From: JBBSHS01 sp038232515
GTDB lineage: Bacteria > Actinomycetota > Acidimicrobiia > Acidimicrobiales > JAUJNH01
Reading direction: 5' to 3'
NCBI GenBank assembly: GCA_038232515.1
Contig: JBBSHS010000056.1
Span: 1-17,248 of the forward strand
DNA: 17,248 nucleotides
Shown here in pieces: positions 6,922 to 14,739 of this stretch. Within the stretch, counting starts at the first letter, position 1, and every line of letters starts with the position of its first letter. Both the position numbers and the translations under genes were made by a program. Below the pieces are notes generated by a model that made no database searches, was not told the DNA's origin, and saw nothing but the letters and a program-made list of their open reading frames with translations.

Positions 6922-7662
6922 ATGACCACAACGCAGTTCCGCCCGGCGGCGCTCACCGCCACGCCGTCGGTCAGGCGCCACCGACCGTTGCCGGGAGGCC
7001 GGGCGGTGGTCGGCGCCTTTCTCGTGGCCGTGGCCGCGGTCGGGATCTTCGCCGCCTACCAGCAGGCGGCCCGTGGGCCTCGCACGCGCTACGTGGTGGC
7101 GGCGCGGTCGCTGGTGGCCGGTCGACCGGTGTCGGCCGTCGATGTCACCACCATCGCCCTGGACCTGCCGGCCGGTGTGCGCAGCCGGACCTTTACGGCG
7201 GCCGGGCCGGTGGTCGGGCATCTCCTGCTGGCCAACGTCGGGGCGGGGGAACTGGTGCAGCGATCGGCGGTCGCCCCGAGCGGTCTGGCTCAAGCCGCCC
7301 AGGACGAGGTCTCGTTCTCGGTTGATCCCTCCCGGTCGCTGGGCGACCGGATCGTGCCCGGTGACGTCGTCGACATCCTCACCACCACGGACGGCCGCAC
7401 CACCGCTCTGGCCCGTCAGGTCCGGGTGCTCGATCGACAGAGCCGAGGGGGTGGCGGGTTCATCTACACCGTCGGCCTGTCCGACCAGTTCTCGGTCAGC
7501 GCCCTGGCCACTGCCGGCGTGGCCGGTTCTCTCACGCTGGTCCGGTCCGACGGCCCAGGCCCGGTGGCCACACCGCCGGGGGCGACGACCCCGACTGCCA
7601 TCCAACCCTCGACCACGTCCACTGGTGGACGCCGGGGCGACACCACCACGCCGACGGGCTGA
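6922..7662 (+). CDS. cpaB: CpaB/RcpC-like Tad pilus assembly protein with SAF domain
   Basis: The product is 246 aa. A basic cytoplasmic N-terminus (1-26) is followed by one membrane segment (about 27-47, AVVGAFLVAVAAVGIFAAY). A SAF domain follows (about 57-120, YVVAARSLVAGRPVSAVDV), then an RcpC-type beta region (about 128-205, VPGDVVDIL). The last 40 residues are a Pro/Thr/Ser-rich tail. SAF proteins of Tad systems lie outside the membrane and are thought to bind peptidoglycan or stabilise the fibre channel. Without an outer membrane, a wall-contact role is likely. ATG at 6922 follows a short GAGG. It is the first gene of the plus-strand Tad unit and is followed after one base by tadZ (TGACATG). 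Confidence 0.85.
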   Translation: MTTTQFRPAALTATPSVRRHRPLPGGRAVVGAFLVAVAAVGIFAAYQQAARGPRTRYVVAARSLVAGRPVSAVDVTTIALDLPAGVRSRTFTAAGPVVGHLLLANVGAGELVQRSAVAPSGLAQAAQDEVSFSVDPSRSLGDRIVPGDVVDILTTTDGRTTALARQVRVLDRQSRGGGGFIYTVGLSDQFSVSALATAGVAGSLTLVRSDGPGPVATPPGATTPTAIQPSTTSTGGRRGDTTTPTG

Positions 7663-7663
7663 C

Positions 7664-9007
7664 ATGGCTCCCGAGCGCTTCGTCGTGCTGGGCCTGGCCC
7701 CGCCGCGGTCGCGGTGGTTCCGCGACGTCGGACAATGGACCAACGCCGGCTCGCTCCCCGTGGAGTTCTGGAAGTGCCAGTCGGCCGAGGAGCTGAGGGC
7801 CCGCCTGGCCAGCGGTCGGCCCGTGTCGGCGGTCCTGATCGACGCCATGCTGCCGGTGCTCGACCGCGATCTGGCGCAGACCATCATCGAGGCCGGCAGC
7901 GCGCTGCTGGTGGTCGACGAGCTGCTCGGTCAGCGCGACTGGACCGACCTTGGCGCATCGGGCTGGCTGCCACCGACGTTCGGGCCGGCCGACCTCATCG
8001 GCGCACTCGGGGGCCTGGCCCGGCCGGTGCGACGAGCGGCGGAGATCCCCGGTGAGCCGGCGGACGGCCTGGCCCTGTTGGCCACGGGGAGTCTCCTGGC
8101 GGTGTGCGGCCCCGGCGGACCGGGCGCTTCGACCACGGCCATCGCCCTGGCCCAGGGCGTGGCCGAAGCCAGCCGAGCCAGGCGACGACCGGTGGCCGGC
8201 ATGCCACGTCCTCCGGTGCTGCTGGTGGACTTGTGCCGCCGGGCCGATCAGACCATGCTCCACGATGCCCGGGATGTGCTGACCGGTGTGCAGGAGCTGG
8301 CTGAGGCGCACCGTGGCGGACGCCTGTCGCCCGACCAGATCACGCAGTTGTGCGTCGGCGTGCACGAACGGGGCTACTGGCTCCTGGCTGGCCTGCGAAG
8401 GGCGCGGTCATGGCCGGCCGTCAAGCCACGGGCTTTCGCCGCCGGGCTGACGGGGCTGCGGGCCGCCTTCCAGACGGTGGTGGCGGACATCGACTCCGAC
8501 CTGGAAGGTGAAGCCGACGCCGGGTCGATCGAGGTGGAGGAGCGCAACACGATGTCCCGGGCGGCGGCTCTCTCCGCCGACGTGGTGCTGGTCGTCGGCC
8601 GGCCCGGCATGAAGGGCACGCACAGCCTGGTCCGTATCATCCACGAGGTCGCAGCTGCGGGCGTGCACCCCGCTCGAATCGTGCCAGTGCTGGTCTGCGC
8701 CCCTCGCGCCGCCGGTCCCCGAGCCGAGCTCACGGCCACGGTGGCCGAGCTCACCGCCCTGCCTGGCGGGCGCCCGGCGCCACCCGTGTTCCTGCCCGAG
8801 CGCCGCGTCGACGACGCACTACGCGACGGTGTGGCCCTGCCCGCACCCCTTGCCGGCGGTGTCGCCGGCGCCGTGGCCGCCGTCCTCGACCGTCTTGCTG
8901 GGGACGTGGGTTTCGAGACGGCGACGGCCGAGCGGCCCCGCCTCGTGCGCCCGGGGTCTCTGGGAGCCCTGGCCTACGACGAGGAGGACCAGGCATGGGG
9001 CAGCTGA
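7664..9007 (+). CDS. cpaE: TadZ/CpaE-like pilus localisation protein (atypical MinD/ParA ATPase)
   Basis: The product is 447 aa. The N-terminal 115 or so residues look like the atypical receiver domain of TadZ/CpaE (VSAVLIDAMLPVLD, then ALLVVDELLG). A MinD/ParA-like domain begins near 145. In other MinD-type ATPases the deviant Walker A is KGGxGKS/T. Here the matching stretch is GPGGPGAST (149-157), so both lysines are missing. Later strands are kept (VLLVDLCRR near 185, VVADIDSD near 273, ADVVLVVGRPG near 305). ATP hydrolysis is therefore doubtful. TadZ proteins mark the site of Tad assembly and can be catalytically weak. The ATG at 7664 follows the cpaB stop by one base, so translation is probably coupled. 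A strong hairpin follows the stop. Confidence 0.82.
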   Translation: MAPERFVVLGLAPPRSRWFRDVGQWTNAGSLPVEFWKCQSAEELRARLASGRPVSAVLIDAMLPVLDRDLAQTIIEAGSALLVVDELLGQRDWTDLGASGWLPPTFGPADLIGALGGLARPVRRAAEIPGEPADGLALLATGSLLAVCGPGGPGASTTAIALAQGVAEASRARRRPVAGMPRPPVLLVDLCRRADQTMLHDARDVLTGVQELAEAHRGGRLSPDQITQLCVGVHERGYWLLAGLRRARSWPAVKPRAFAAGLTGLRAAFQTVVADIDSDLEGEADAGSIEVEERNTMSRAAALSADVVLVVGRPGMKGTHSLVRIIHEVAAAGVHPARIVPVLVCAPRAAGPRAELTATVAELTALPGGRPAPPVFLPERRVDDALRDGVALPAPLAGGVAGAVAAVLDRLAGDVGFETATAERPRLVRPGSLGALAYDEEDQAWGS

Positions 9008-9074
9008 CCCACCGCGGGCCGTCGGCGCCCCGGCAACCAGCGGAGGGGCGACCTGTGACCAAGAGGCGCGGCGT

Positions 9075-9108
9075 GCCCGGGGACACCGCCCTGGCGGTGC
9101 CCCCGGGC
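9075..9108. terminator. strong bidirectional hairpin between tadZ and the exported-protein gene
   Basis: GCCCGGGGACACCGCC (9075-9090) pairs with GGCGGTGCCCCCGGGC (9093-9108). There is one A-C mismatch in 16 pairs, and the loop is very short. The hairpin lies 67 bp after the tadZ stop and 24 bp after the stop of the convergent gene. There is no T-tract on either side, as is common in high-GC actinomycetes. It would separate the cpaB-tadZ unit from tadA onward. Confidence 0.65.
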
Positions 9109-9132
9109 CATGGCGCCGGGTCTGCAGGGGGG

Positions 9133-9684
9133 TCAGCCCACCGTTGTGGTCGGAGCCGGCTGGCTGGGTGCCGGCGCCCCACCGTGGTGGCCGCCCTTAC
9201 CGGTCTTGGCCGCCTTGTCGGTCACGGCCACCTGCCGGGCGCTCCCGTCGGCGTTCGACAGGACGACAGCGGCCTTGTCCTTTTGGATGTCGCTCGACGA
9301 CGTCACGCCGTGGTACTGGGTGTCGGGCTTGAGCTGCAGGGTCACGGACTTGCCGTCAGGGCGGGCCAGCGTGATGTGGTCGGCGGCCACGTCGGTCACC
9401 TGTCCCCGGTCGAAGTTGACCGTCACCCAGTTGCCGTCGACCTTGATGTCTACGGAGCCGTGATCGGCATCGTGCAAGGGGTCTGCGCCTTTGGCACCGG
9501 CCTTGGCTGCGCCGTGCTTGGACGCCGGTGCCGGAGCGCCGGCGGCCGGCGCAGTGGTGGACGGCGGGCTGGTGGTGCCGCCCGGCCCCCCGGTCTCGGC
9601 CCACGCCACGGCGCCGGCACCGCTAAGCGCGACCACGCCGGCCACCGCTATACCAGCGATCTTCTTGTTGATGGACAGTCCCAT
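9133..9684 (-). CDS. secreted protein of unknown function, beta-rich domain
   Basis: The product is 183 aa with a clear Sec signal peptide: N-terminal charge (INKK), a hydrophobic core (about 9-25) and a likely signal-peptidase site after AWA (27-29). A Pro/Ala/Ser/Lys-rich spacer follows (about 30-68). A compact beta-rich domain (about 73-150) then contains VDGNWVTVNF, VTDVAADHITLARPDG and VTLQLKPDTQYHGV. This pattern resembles the small DUF5666-type beta domains of exported proteins, but no function is known. The C-terminus is Gly/His/Pro-rich. The ATG at 9684 has GGAGGG about 9 nt upstream, a strong site. It is the only gene on the minus strand inside the Tad region and is divergent from tadA. 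A cell-surface role related to the pilus is possible but rests only on location. Confidence 0.82.
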   Translation of the reverse strand: MGLSINKKIAGIAVAGVVALSGAGAVAWAETGGPGGTTSPPSTTAPAAGAPAPASKHGAAKAGAKGADPLHDADHGSVDIKVDGNWVTVNFDRGQVTDVAADHITLARPDGKSVTLQLKPDTQYHGVTSSSDIQKDKAAVVLSNADGSARQVAVTDKAAKTGKGGHHGGAPAPSQPAPTTTVG

Positions 9685-9904
9685 CGTGGGGTCCCTCCTG
9701 GTCGTCGTCCGCAGCGGTTGCGCCGCTCTCAGGCACCACGATGCCGGACGGGTGTGATCGGCCCGTCCCCGGCGTATGAGCGAACCGTGATGGCCGAGGA
9801 CGGCGCCGGGCCGCCAGACGGGTTCGCCGGGCGCCACACCAGCCCGGAAGGTGGCCCCCGTCCGGCGTGGAGCACCGCCTTGGACGCTTCGGGCCGGGAG
9901 AGCC
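9685..9904. promoter_or_regulatory. divergent intergenic region upstream of tadA
   Basis: These 220 bp separate the exported-protein start (9684, minus) from tadA (9905, plus) and must hold promoters for one or both. The region stays GC-rich. I found no convincing -35/-10 pair. A weak 5-bp inverted repeat AGCGG/CCGCT lies at 9713-9727. An in-frame GTG at 9851 could extend TadA by 18 residues but has no family support. Confidence 0.3.
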
Positions 9905-11212
9905 ATGAGCCCGGCTGAGGCATGGAGATCCCCTCTGGTCGAGATAGAGCGGGCCGTGCAGGAGCGGGCCAAGGCAATCTCGTTGCAGATGTCGACGGCG
10001 GAAGGGCGGCCCGCCCTTCGCAAACTGGTCGACGAGGAAGTGGCAGCCTGGTCGGTCGACTACCGCCGGGGACAACGTCCGGTCAACCTGGCCGAACCGG
10101 CGCTGGTGGCGGAACGCGCCTTCCGGAACCTGGCCGGCTACGGCCCGCTGGAGCCGCTGCTGGACGACGACGACGTGTGGGAGATCATGGTCAACGCCCC
10201 CGACCAGATATTCGTCAAACGCCACGCCGGTGTGTCGGGCTACCACGACGAGGTGTTCCACGACGACGAGCACGTCCTGCGCACGCTCACCAAGGTGCTG
10301 GACGATGCCGGGGGCAGCCACCGCAAGCTCGATCCGGCCGAGGGCCTGCAGGACGCCCAGCTCGACGACGGCGCCCGTATCCACATCGTCCACGGCGACG
10401 TCGGCCGGGACGGGCACGTGCTGGTCAACATCCGCAAGTTCACCGGCGTCGTCTTCAAGACCCTGGACGAGCTGGTCGAGCGGGACATGTTCGACGCGAT
10501 GGTGGCCCGCTTCCTGCGCAGCTGCGTTCGCGGCAAGCTGTCGATCGTCTTCGCTGGTGCGCCCGGCTCGGGCAAGACCACCCTGCTGTCGTGCTGCGCC
10601 GCCGAGCTCGACCCGGCGCTGCGGGTGGTGGTGGCCGAAGAGGTGTTTGAAACTGACGTCCCACTCCCGAACGTCGCCCAGATGCAGACGAGGCCGGCCC
10701 GGGCCGACCGGCGTGAGGTCGACCTGCGCCGCCTGGTGGCGGGGTTCCTGCGCATGGCCCCGGACATCGCCATCGTCGGCGAGGTGCGCGACCGGGAGGC
10801 GCTGGCCCTGCTGCTCACTCTGTCGTCGGGTGTCAAGGGCTACACAACCATTCACGCCGGCAACAGCCGACAGGCCCTCACGCGGCTTCGCTTCATCTGC
10901 CAGCTGGCCGACACGGCCAGCGACCTGCCCCTGTCGGCTCTCAACGCGCTGGTCTCCGAGGCGGTCGACGTGGTCGTGCACTGCGCCCGTGACGGCGACG
11001 TCCCCCAGATCACCGAGATCATCTCGGTCGAAGACCAGCAGGGCGGGGCCGACGCCACCGCTTTCACGGTCACCCAGCTGTTCCGGCGCTCCGGACCGGA
11101 CCAGCCACTGCGGTGGACGGGCAACGTCCCCGTCAGGGCCGGTCGGCTCCTCGAGCAAGCCGGCATCGATGTCCTCCCGTTGCTCGACGGGTCAGGGATC
11201 CGGCGGCGATGA
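9905..11212 (+). CDS. tadA: Tad pilus assembly ATPase TadA/CpaF
   Basis: The product is 435 aa, a hexameric type II/IV secretion ATPase that powers Tad pilus assembly at the cytoplasmic membrane. The N-terminal domain has the CpaF pattern (YGPLEPLLDDDDVWEIMVN near 80-98, then a DGARIHI-containing strand). Walker A is GAPGSGKTT (218-226). The Walker B/Asp-box region reads APDIAIVGEVRDREAL, and the His box is GYTTIHAGNSRQAL. All catalytic motifs are present, so it should be active. The ATG at 9905 has GGGAG 4 nt upstream and fits the family start. The ATGA overlap with tadB implies coupled translation. It heads the run tadA-tadB-tadC-pilin-tadE-like genes. Confidence 0.93.
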   Translation: MSPAEAWRSPLVEIERAVQERAKAISLQMSTAEGRPALRKLVDEEVAAWSVDYRRGQRPVNLAEPALVAERAFRNLAGYGPLEPLLDDDDVWEIMVNAPDQIFVKRHAGVSGYHDEVFHDDEHVLRTLTKVLDDAGGSHRKLDPAEGLQDAQLDDGARIHIVHGDVGRDGHVLVNIRKFTGVVFKTLDELVERDMFDAMVARFLRSCVRGKLSIVFAGAPGSGKTTLLSCCAAELDPALRVVVAEEVFETDVPLPNVAQMQTRPARADRREVDLRRLVAGFLRMAPDIAIVGEVRDREALALLLTLSSGVKGYTTIHAGNSRQALTRLRFICQLADTASDLPLSALNALVSEAVDVVVHCARDGDVPQITEIISVEDQQGGADATAFTVTQLFRRSGPDQPLRWTGNVPVRAGRLLEQAGIDVLPLLDGSGIRRR

Positions 11213-12111
11213 TCGCCCTGCTCGTGGCCCTGACCGGCGCCTACGGCGTGTGGCTGCTGTCGACGGCGCTCGGGCTGGGCTGGACCGGCGTCGGCGTCGG
11301 GCCCCGGCGTGCGGTCCGTCACCACGGCGGCCACTCCGTGCGGGACTGGCTCGTCCAGGCCGGGATGGACGAGGTGCGCCCGGCTGAGTTCATGGCCGTG
11401 GTGGGCGCGCTGTTCCTCGTCGGCGCGGGTCTGGCCTACGCCCTGTTCGGTGGCGTCCTGCCGCCGTTGTGCACGGGCCTGTTCGCCGCCACCTTTCCCT
11501 TTGCCTCCTACCGCAGCCGCCGTGAGCGTCGCCGGTCCCAGGCCGGCGACGCCTGGCCTCGCATGATCGAGGAGATCCGGATCCTCACGGGGTCCCTCGG
11601 CCGGTCGGTGCCCCAGGCCCTGCTGGAGGTGGGGGCTCGAGGCCCGGACGAGTTCCGGGCCGCCTTCGCCGCCGCCGAGAGGGAGTGGCGGCTCAGCACC
11701 GACTTCCCCCGGACCGTGGCGGTCGTGCAGGAGCGCATGGCCGACGCCACTGCCGACGTCGTCTGCGAAACCCTGTTGGTGGCGCACGAGGTGGGAGGCA
11801 CCGACCTCGACGGGCGACTGGCGGCGCTGGCCGAGGACCGGACCTCCGACGTACAGAGCCGCAAGGACGCCCGGGCCCGACAGGCCGGTGTGCGCTTCGC
11901 CCGCCGCTTCGTGCTCGCCGTGCCTGTCGGCATGGCGCTCGCCGGCCTGTCGATCGGCACGGGTCGGCGCGCTTATGGCACGGTGGCGGGGCAGGTGCTG
12001 GTGGTCGCCGGCATCGCCATGGTGGCCGCCTGCTGGCTCTGGGCCGGCCGCCTGATGCACCTGCCCGACGAGCCCCGGGTCCTCGATCACCGGGGACGGC
12101 GAGCCGCATGA
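11209..12111 (+). CDS. tadB: Tad pilus platform protein TadB (type II secretion F domain)
   Basis: The product is a 300-aa integral membrane protein. Membrane segments are near residues 1-25, 65-100 (two close segments), 245-262 and 265-290. Between them lies a cytoplasmic T2SSF domain (about 115-240) that starts AWPRMIEEIRILTGSLGRSVPQAL and includes VGGTDLDGRLAALAEDRTSD. TadB and TadC form the membrane platform on which TadA acts. The ATG at 11209 overlaps the tadA stop (ATGA), and its own stop overlaps tadC in the same way. Length and order match actinobacterial Tad loci. Confidence 0.9.
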   Translation: MIALLVALTGAYGVWLLSTALGLGWTGVGVGPRRAVRHHGGHSVRDWLVQAGMDEVRPAEFMAVVGALFLVGAGLAYALFGGVLPPLCTGLFAATFPFASYRSRRERRRSQAGDAWPRMIEEIRILTGSLGRSVPQALLEVGARGPDEFRAAFAAAEREWRLSTDFPRTVAVVQERMADATADVVCETLLVAHEVGGTDLDGRLAALAEDRTSDVQSRKDARARQAGVRFARRFVLAVPVGMALAGLSIGTGRRAYGTVAGQVLVVAGIAMVAACWLWAGRLMHLPDEPRVLDHRGRRAA

Positions 12112-13013
12112 GGCTGGTCATGGCGTCGGCCATCGCGCTGTGGGTCGGATCGGCGCTGCTGCTGGGAGAGTTGCGTTGGTTCGCCAGGACGTCGCTGGGT
12201 GAGCGCATACGCCCCTACGCACCTGCACCGGGCCCGGATGCCCGCCAGCGGGGCCTGTTGTCGGTGGAGTCGTTCAGCGAGGTGATCGGGCCGTTGGCGG
12301 CCGGGATCGGCGAACGGCTGTCGCGCCTGTTCGGGGTGACCGAAGATCTCGGCCGGCGCCTGACCCGCATCCGGTCGCCACTCGACGTCAACGCCTTCCG
12401 GGTACGCCAGGTGGGTCGATCGGCCGCCGCCCTCGGCGTGGCCGTTCTGGCCGTCGTCGCCCTTCAGCCGCCCCTGGTGCTCCTGCCGCTGCTCGTCCTG
12501 GGCCTGCCCCTGTTGGTCTTCCTGCTCACCGAACAGCAGGTGGCCGGGGCCAGCCGCGCCCGCCAGCGCCGGCTCGAGACCGAGCTCCCGGTCGTGGCCG
12601 AGCAACTGGCCATGCTCCTGTCGTCGGGGTTCTCGCTCGGGGCTGCCCTCAACCGGCTGGCCCAGCGGGGCTCGGGCGTCGCCGCCGAAGACCTGCAGGT
12701 CGTGACCGGTCGGATCCGCCAGGGCCTGTCCGAGAGCGAGGCGCTGGTCGAGTGGGCCGAGCTGGCCCAGATACCGGCGCTCGACCGCCTGGTCCCGGTG
12801 CTGTCCCGCAACCGGGAGACGACCGGTCTGGCCCGGCTCATCTCCGAGGAGGCCAAGGGCATCCGCAATGACGCCCACCGCCGGCTCATCGACACCATGG
12901 AAAGCCGTGCCCAGCAGGTCTGGATCCCGGTCACCGTCGCCACGCTGGTTCCCGGGGTGATCTTCCTCGCCATTCCCTTCATCGAGGCCATGCGCCTCTT
13001 CACCGGCTCATAG
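12108..13013 (+). CDS. tadC: Tad pilus platform protein TadC (type II secretion F domain)
   Basis: The product is a 301-aa membrane protein. It has an N-terminal segment (1-20), a long hydrophobic pair (about 108-140) and a C-terminal segment (about 272-296). The T2SSF domain (about 145-270) contains ELPVVAEQLAMLLSSGFSLGAALNRLA and a second conserved stretch with SRNRETTGLARLISEEAKGI. It pairs with TadB to form the inner-membrane platform. The start overlaps the tadB stop (ATGA at 12108-12111). The pilin-like gene follows 17 bp later. Confidence 0.9.
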   Translation: MRLVMASAIALWVGSALLLGELRWFARTSLGERIRPYAPAPGPDARQRGLLSVESFSEVIGPLAAGIGERLSRLFGVTEDLGRRLTRIRSPLDVNAFRVRQVGRSAAALGVAVLAVVALQPPLVLLPLLVLGLPLLVFLLTEQQVAGASRARQRRLETELPVVAEQLAMLLSSGFSLGAALNRLAQRGSGVAAEDLQVVTGRIRQGLSESEALVEWAELAQIPALDRLVPVLSRNRETTGLARLISEEAKGIRNDAHRRLIDTMESRAQQVWIPVTVATLVPGVIFLAIPFIEAMRLFTGS

Positions 13014-13030
13014 GAGAAAAGGAGACCATT

Positions 13031-13270
13031 GTGTTCAGCTCCCCCTGTCTTTGCTATGCCGAGGTGACCGGCCGGCGGGCTTGGGCCCGCATACGCGGTG
13101 ACCAGCGAGGCGAAGGCGTCGTGTCCGTTGCCATCGCCGTGCTGATCATGGCCTTCCTCGGGGCCATCATGTTCGCCGGGTTCAAGGCGACGCTGGGCAA
13201 GGCCCAGAGCCGAACCGACTGCCAGGTTTCGGGCATCAGTGTGGACAGCGGATCTCCCCCGAGCTGCTGA
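13031..13270 (+). CDS. small pilin-like protein (probable Tad fibre or minor pilin)
   Basis: The product is 79 aa. A basic leader (1-23) precedes one hydrophobic helix (about 30-52, VVSVAIAVLIMAFLGAIMF). A cut after G23 would place Glu28 at mature position +5, as in type IVb/Flp prepilins (G|DQRGE). The Tyr that usually follows in Flp is Gly here. Cys64 and the C-terminal Cys79 could form a disulfide loop, and two more Cys (C6, C8) lie in the leader. A strong site (AAGGAG, 6 nt before GTG at 13031) directly after tadC suits an abundant pilin. No better pilin candidate is present in the window. The processing peptidase is not encoded here. Confidence 0.72.
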   Translation: MFSSPCLCYAEVTGRRAWARIRGDQRGEGVVSVAIAVLIMAFLGAIMFAGFKATLGKAQSRTDCQVSGISVDSGSPPSC

Positions 13271-13283
13271 GGAGACGGTCGGG

Positions 13284-13766
13284 GTGCGGGCCGCCCCCGA
13301 CCGGGCCCCGAGCCTGGGCCGAGGCCCGAGCGGGCACCAGGCACCCGACAACCGCGGCGGGCGGGAGGGGCATCGGCGCGCCCCAGCCCAGCAGCGGGGT
13401 GCAGGCCTGTTCTCCACCATCTTCGGCTTCACCGTGTTCCTGTTCTTCGTCCTCTTCGCCACCCAGGTGATGGTCGCCCTGTACGCGCGGTCGACCATCA
13501 CGGCGGTGGCCTATGACGCCGCCCGGAGGGTGGCGTCGGGAACGCCGGAGGCCGACGCTGGCTCCCGCGCCGCAGCCCAGATGGGCCGGCGCTGCCCGCC
13601 GGGGCGGTGCTCGTTCGACTGGAGCCGGTCCGACGCCGACGACATCGTCCTCGACGTCGACGTCCCTCCCGGGCCCAGCCTCATCCCGGCCATCGTGCGA
13701 CAGCCAATGGGCATCGACCACGTCCGCCGGACGTTCGTGGTCCGGCGGGAGGTCCGGGTCCGGTGA
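13284..13766 (+). CDS. TadE-like pilus protein (pseudopilin)
   Basis: The product is about 160 aa. A charged, disordered N-terminus (1-40) is followed by one membrane helix (about 42-65, FSTIFGFTVFLFFVLFATQVMV). The downstream region is typical of TadE (ARSTITAVAYDAARRVASG), and two Cys (CPPGRC) follow. I chose the GTG at 13284 because GGAG lies 9 nt upstream. An in-frame GTG at 13239 would overlap the pilin gene and lacks such a site. The pre-helix motif is RGAGLFST, without the +5 Glu, so processing by a prepilin peptidase is uncertain. TadE-like proteins are minor pilins needed for fibre assembly. The stop overlaps the next gene (GTGA). Confidence 0.78.
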   Translation: MRAAPDRAPSLGRGPSGHQAPDNRGGREGHRRAPAQQRGAGLFSTIFGFTVFLFFVLFATQVMVALYARSTITAVAYDAARRVASGTPEADAGSRAAAQMGRRCPPGRCSFDWSRSDADDIVLDVDVPPGPSLIPAIVRQPMGIDHVRRTFVVRREVRVR

Positions 13767-14221
13767 GGGCGGCCGGGCGCCGCGGCGACGAGCGGGGACA
13801 GATGGGCGGGCTCGAAGCGGTGATCTTCGGTGTCCTCGTCTTCGTCCTGGGCACGCTCGGGGTGGCGAGTGCCTGGGGCGTGATCGACGCCAAGTTCGCG
13901 GCTGACGCCGCCGCCGAGGCCGCCGCTCGAACCTATGTCGAAGCTCCGGCTGGCCAGGACCCCCAAGTGGCCGCCGGCCAGGTGGCGGTGGAGACTTGGA
14001 AGGGGTACGGGCGCCCAGGGACGGCGCGGGTGACGTTCTCGGCTAATGCCCTCGACAGGTGTGCGCCGGTCACCGTGACCGTGCGCTCGACCGTCAACCT
14101 GGTACGCCTGCCGGTTCTGGGCGGCGGTGGCCACGTCGAGGTCGCCGCCAGCCACACCGAGGTCGTCGATCCCTATCGCTCGGGGCTCAAGAGGAGGCGC
14201 GGTGCCTGCCCGGGGTCGTGA
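13763..14221 (+). CDS. TadE-like pilus assembly protein
   Basis: The product is 152 aa. The short basic N-terminus (RRGDERGQMGGLE) leads into one hydrophobic helix (about 22-42, AVIFGVLVFVLGTLGVASAW). The outer part is Ala-rich and helical (KFAADAAAEAAARTYVEA), then beta-rich (VTVTVRSTVNLVRLPVLGG). The Glu just before the helix is kept, as in pseudopilins. The layout fits a TadE-family minor pilin. The GTG start at 13763 overlaps the preceding stop (GTGA), so it is translationally coupled. Confidence 0.78.
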   Translation: MRAAGRRGDERGQMGGLEAVIFGVLVFVLGTLGVASAWGVIDAKFAADAAAEAAARTYVEAPAGQDPQVAAGQVAVETWKGYGRPGTARVTFSANALDRCAPVTVTVRSTVNLVRLPVLGGGGHVEVAASHTEVVDPYRSGLKRRRGACPGS

Positions 14222-14237
14222 GGGGAAGAGCGACCGC

Positions 14238-14675
14238 ATGGCCGGTCGACGGAGGGAACGGGGCAGCACCTTGGTGCTGGTACCGGCCGCCGTGCTGGTG
14301 CTGCTCATCCTGGCTGCGCTGGCCATTGACAGCGCCGTGACCTTCCTGGGCCAACGCCAGTTGGCCAGCGTCTGCTTCGATGCCGCCAACGACGCGGCCA
14401 CGCTGGCCATCGACCCGCGGGCCGGTCCCGGGCCCAACGGTGCTCGGCCCGTAGCCGACCCAGGAGTGGCCCAGACCTTCGGCGACGCCGCCGTGGGCCG
14501 CCTCAACCACAGGTACATCCAGGGCCCGCACTGTTACGCCAGCGTCGATCCGCAGGGAGCCGTACACATGCATGGTGTGGCCGATGTGCGCCTCGTCTTC
14601 GCCCCCGCCCTGCCCGGCCGTCGCCTGAGCACACATGTCGATGCCCAGGTCGTTGCCGCCCCGGCACAGCGATGA
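14238..14675 (+). CDS. TadE/TadG-like pilus-associated membrane protein
   Basis: The product is 145 aa from the ATG at 14238. The start of the helix reads RRRERGSTLVLVPAAVLVLLILAALAID, a pattern common in TadG/TadE-like proteins (RGS plus a hydrophobic helix and a conserved Asp). The rest is a small extracytoplasmic domain (about 35-145) with two Cys. A GTG at 14202, with AGGAGG 4 nt upstream, would add 12 residues and overlap the previous gene by 20 nt. Either start is possible. It ends the contiguous Tad run, and a 64-bp gap with its own promoter follows. Confidence 0.75.
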   Translation: MAGRRRERGSTLVLVPAAVLVLLILAALAIDSAVTFLGQRQLASVCFDAANDAATLAIDPRAGPGPNGARPVADPGVAQTFGDAAVGRLNHRYIQGPHCYASVDPQGAVHMHGVADVRLVFAPALPGRRLSTHVDAQVVAAPAQR

Positions 14676-14704
14676 CCCAGGCAGTCGGAGGCGGTGGTAG
14701 GGAT

Positions 14705-14717
14705 ACACTTTCAGTGT
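14705..14717. promoter_or_regulatory. palindrome upstream of the -10 box, possible operator
   Basis: ACACT-TTC-AGTGT is a perfect inverted repeat with 5-bp arms. It lies 9 bp upstream of the -10 box of the pseudokinase gene, in one of the few AT-rich spots of the window. Its position in the -35 region would suit an activator or repressor site. The arms are short, so chance is possible. Confidence 0.35.
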
Positions 14718-14723
14718 GTTTGG

Positions 14724-14732
14724 TGGTATACT
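14724..14732 (+). promoter_or_regulatory. extended -10 promoter giving a leaderless pseudokinase mRNA
   Basis: TGGTATACT matches the extended -10 form (TGn followed by TATACT, one base from TATAAT). The hexamer ends at 14732, so transcription should start at about 14739-14740. This is the A of the ATG at 14740. No Shine-Dalgarno sequence is present between them. This is the arrangement of leaderless actinobacterial transcripts. Confidence 0.7.
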
Positions 14733-14739
14733 AGAGCCC

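Noticed and set aside
9623..13501. Long minus-strand open frames opposite tadA, tadB and tadC (9623-11158, 10852-12090, 12464-13501)
   Set aside because: The plus strand carries complete Tad proteins with catalytic motifs and ATGA overlaps. The antisense translations show no domains.
14714..14739. Upstream GTG starts for the pseudokinase (14714 or 14716)
   Set aside because: They lie upstream of or inside the -10 promoter element. The ATG at 14740 coincides with the expected transcript start.
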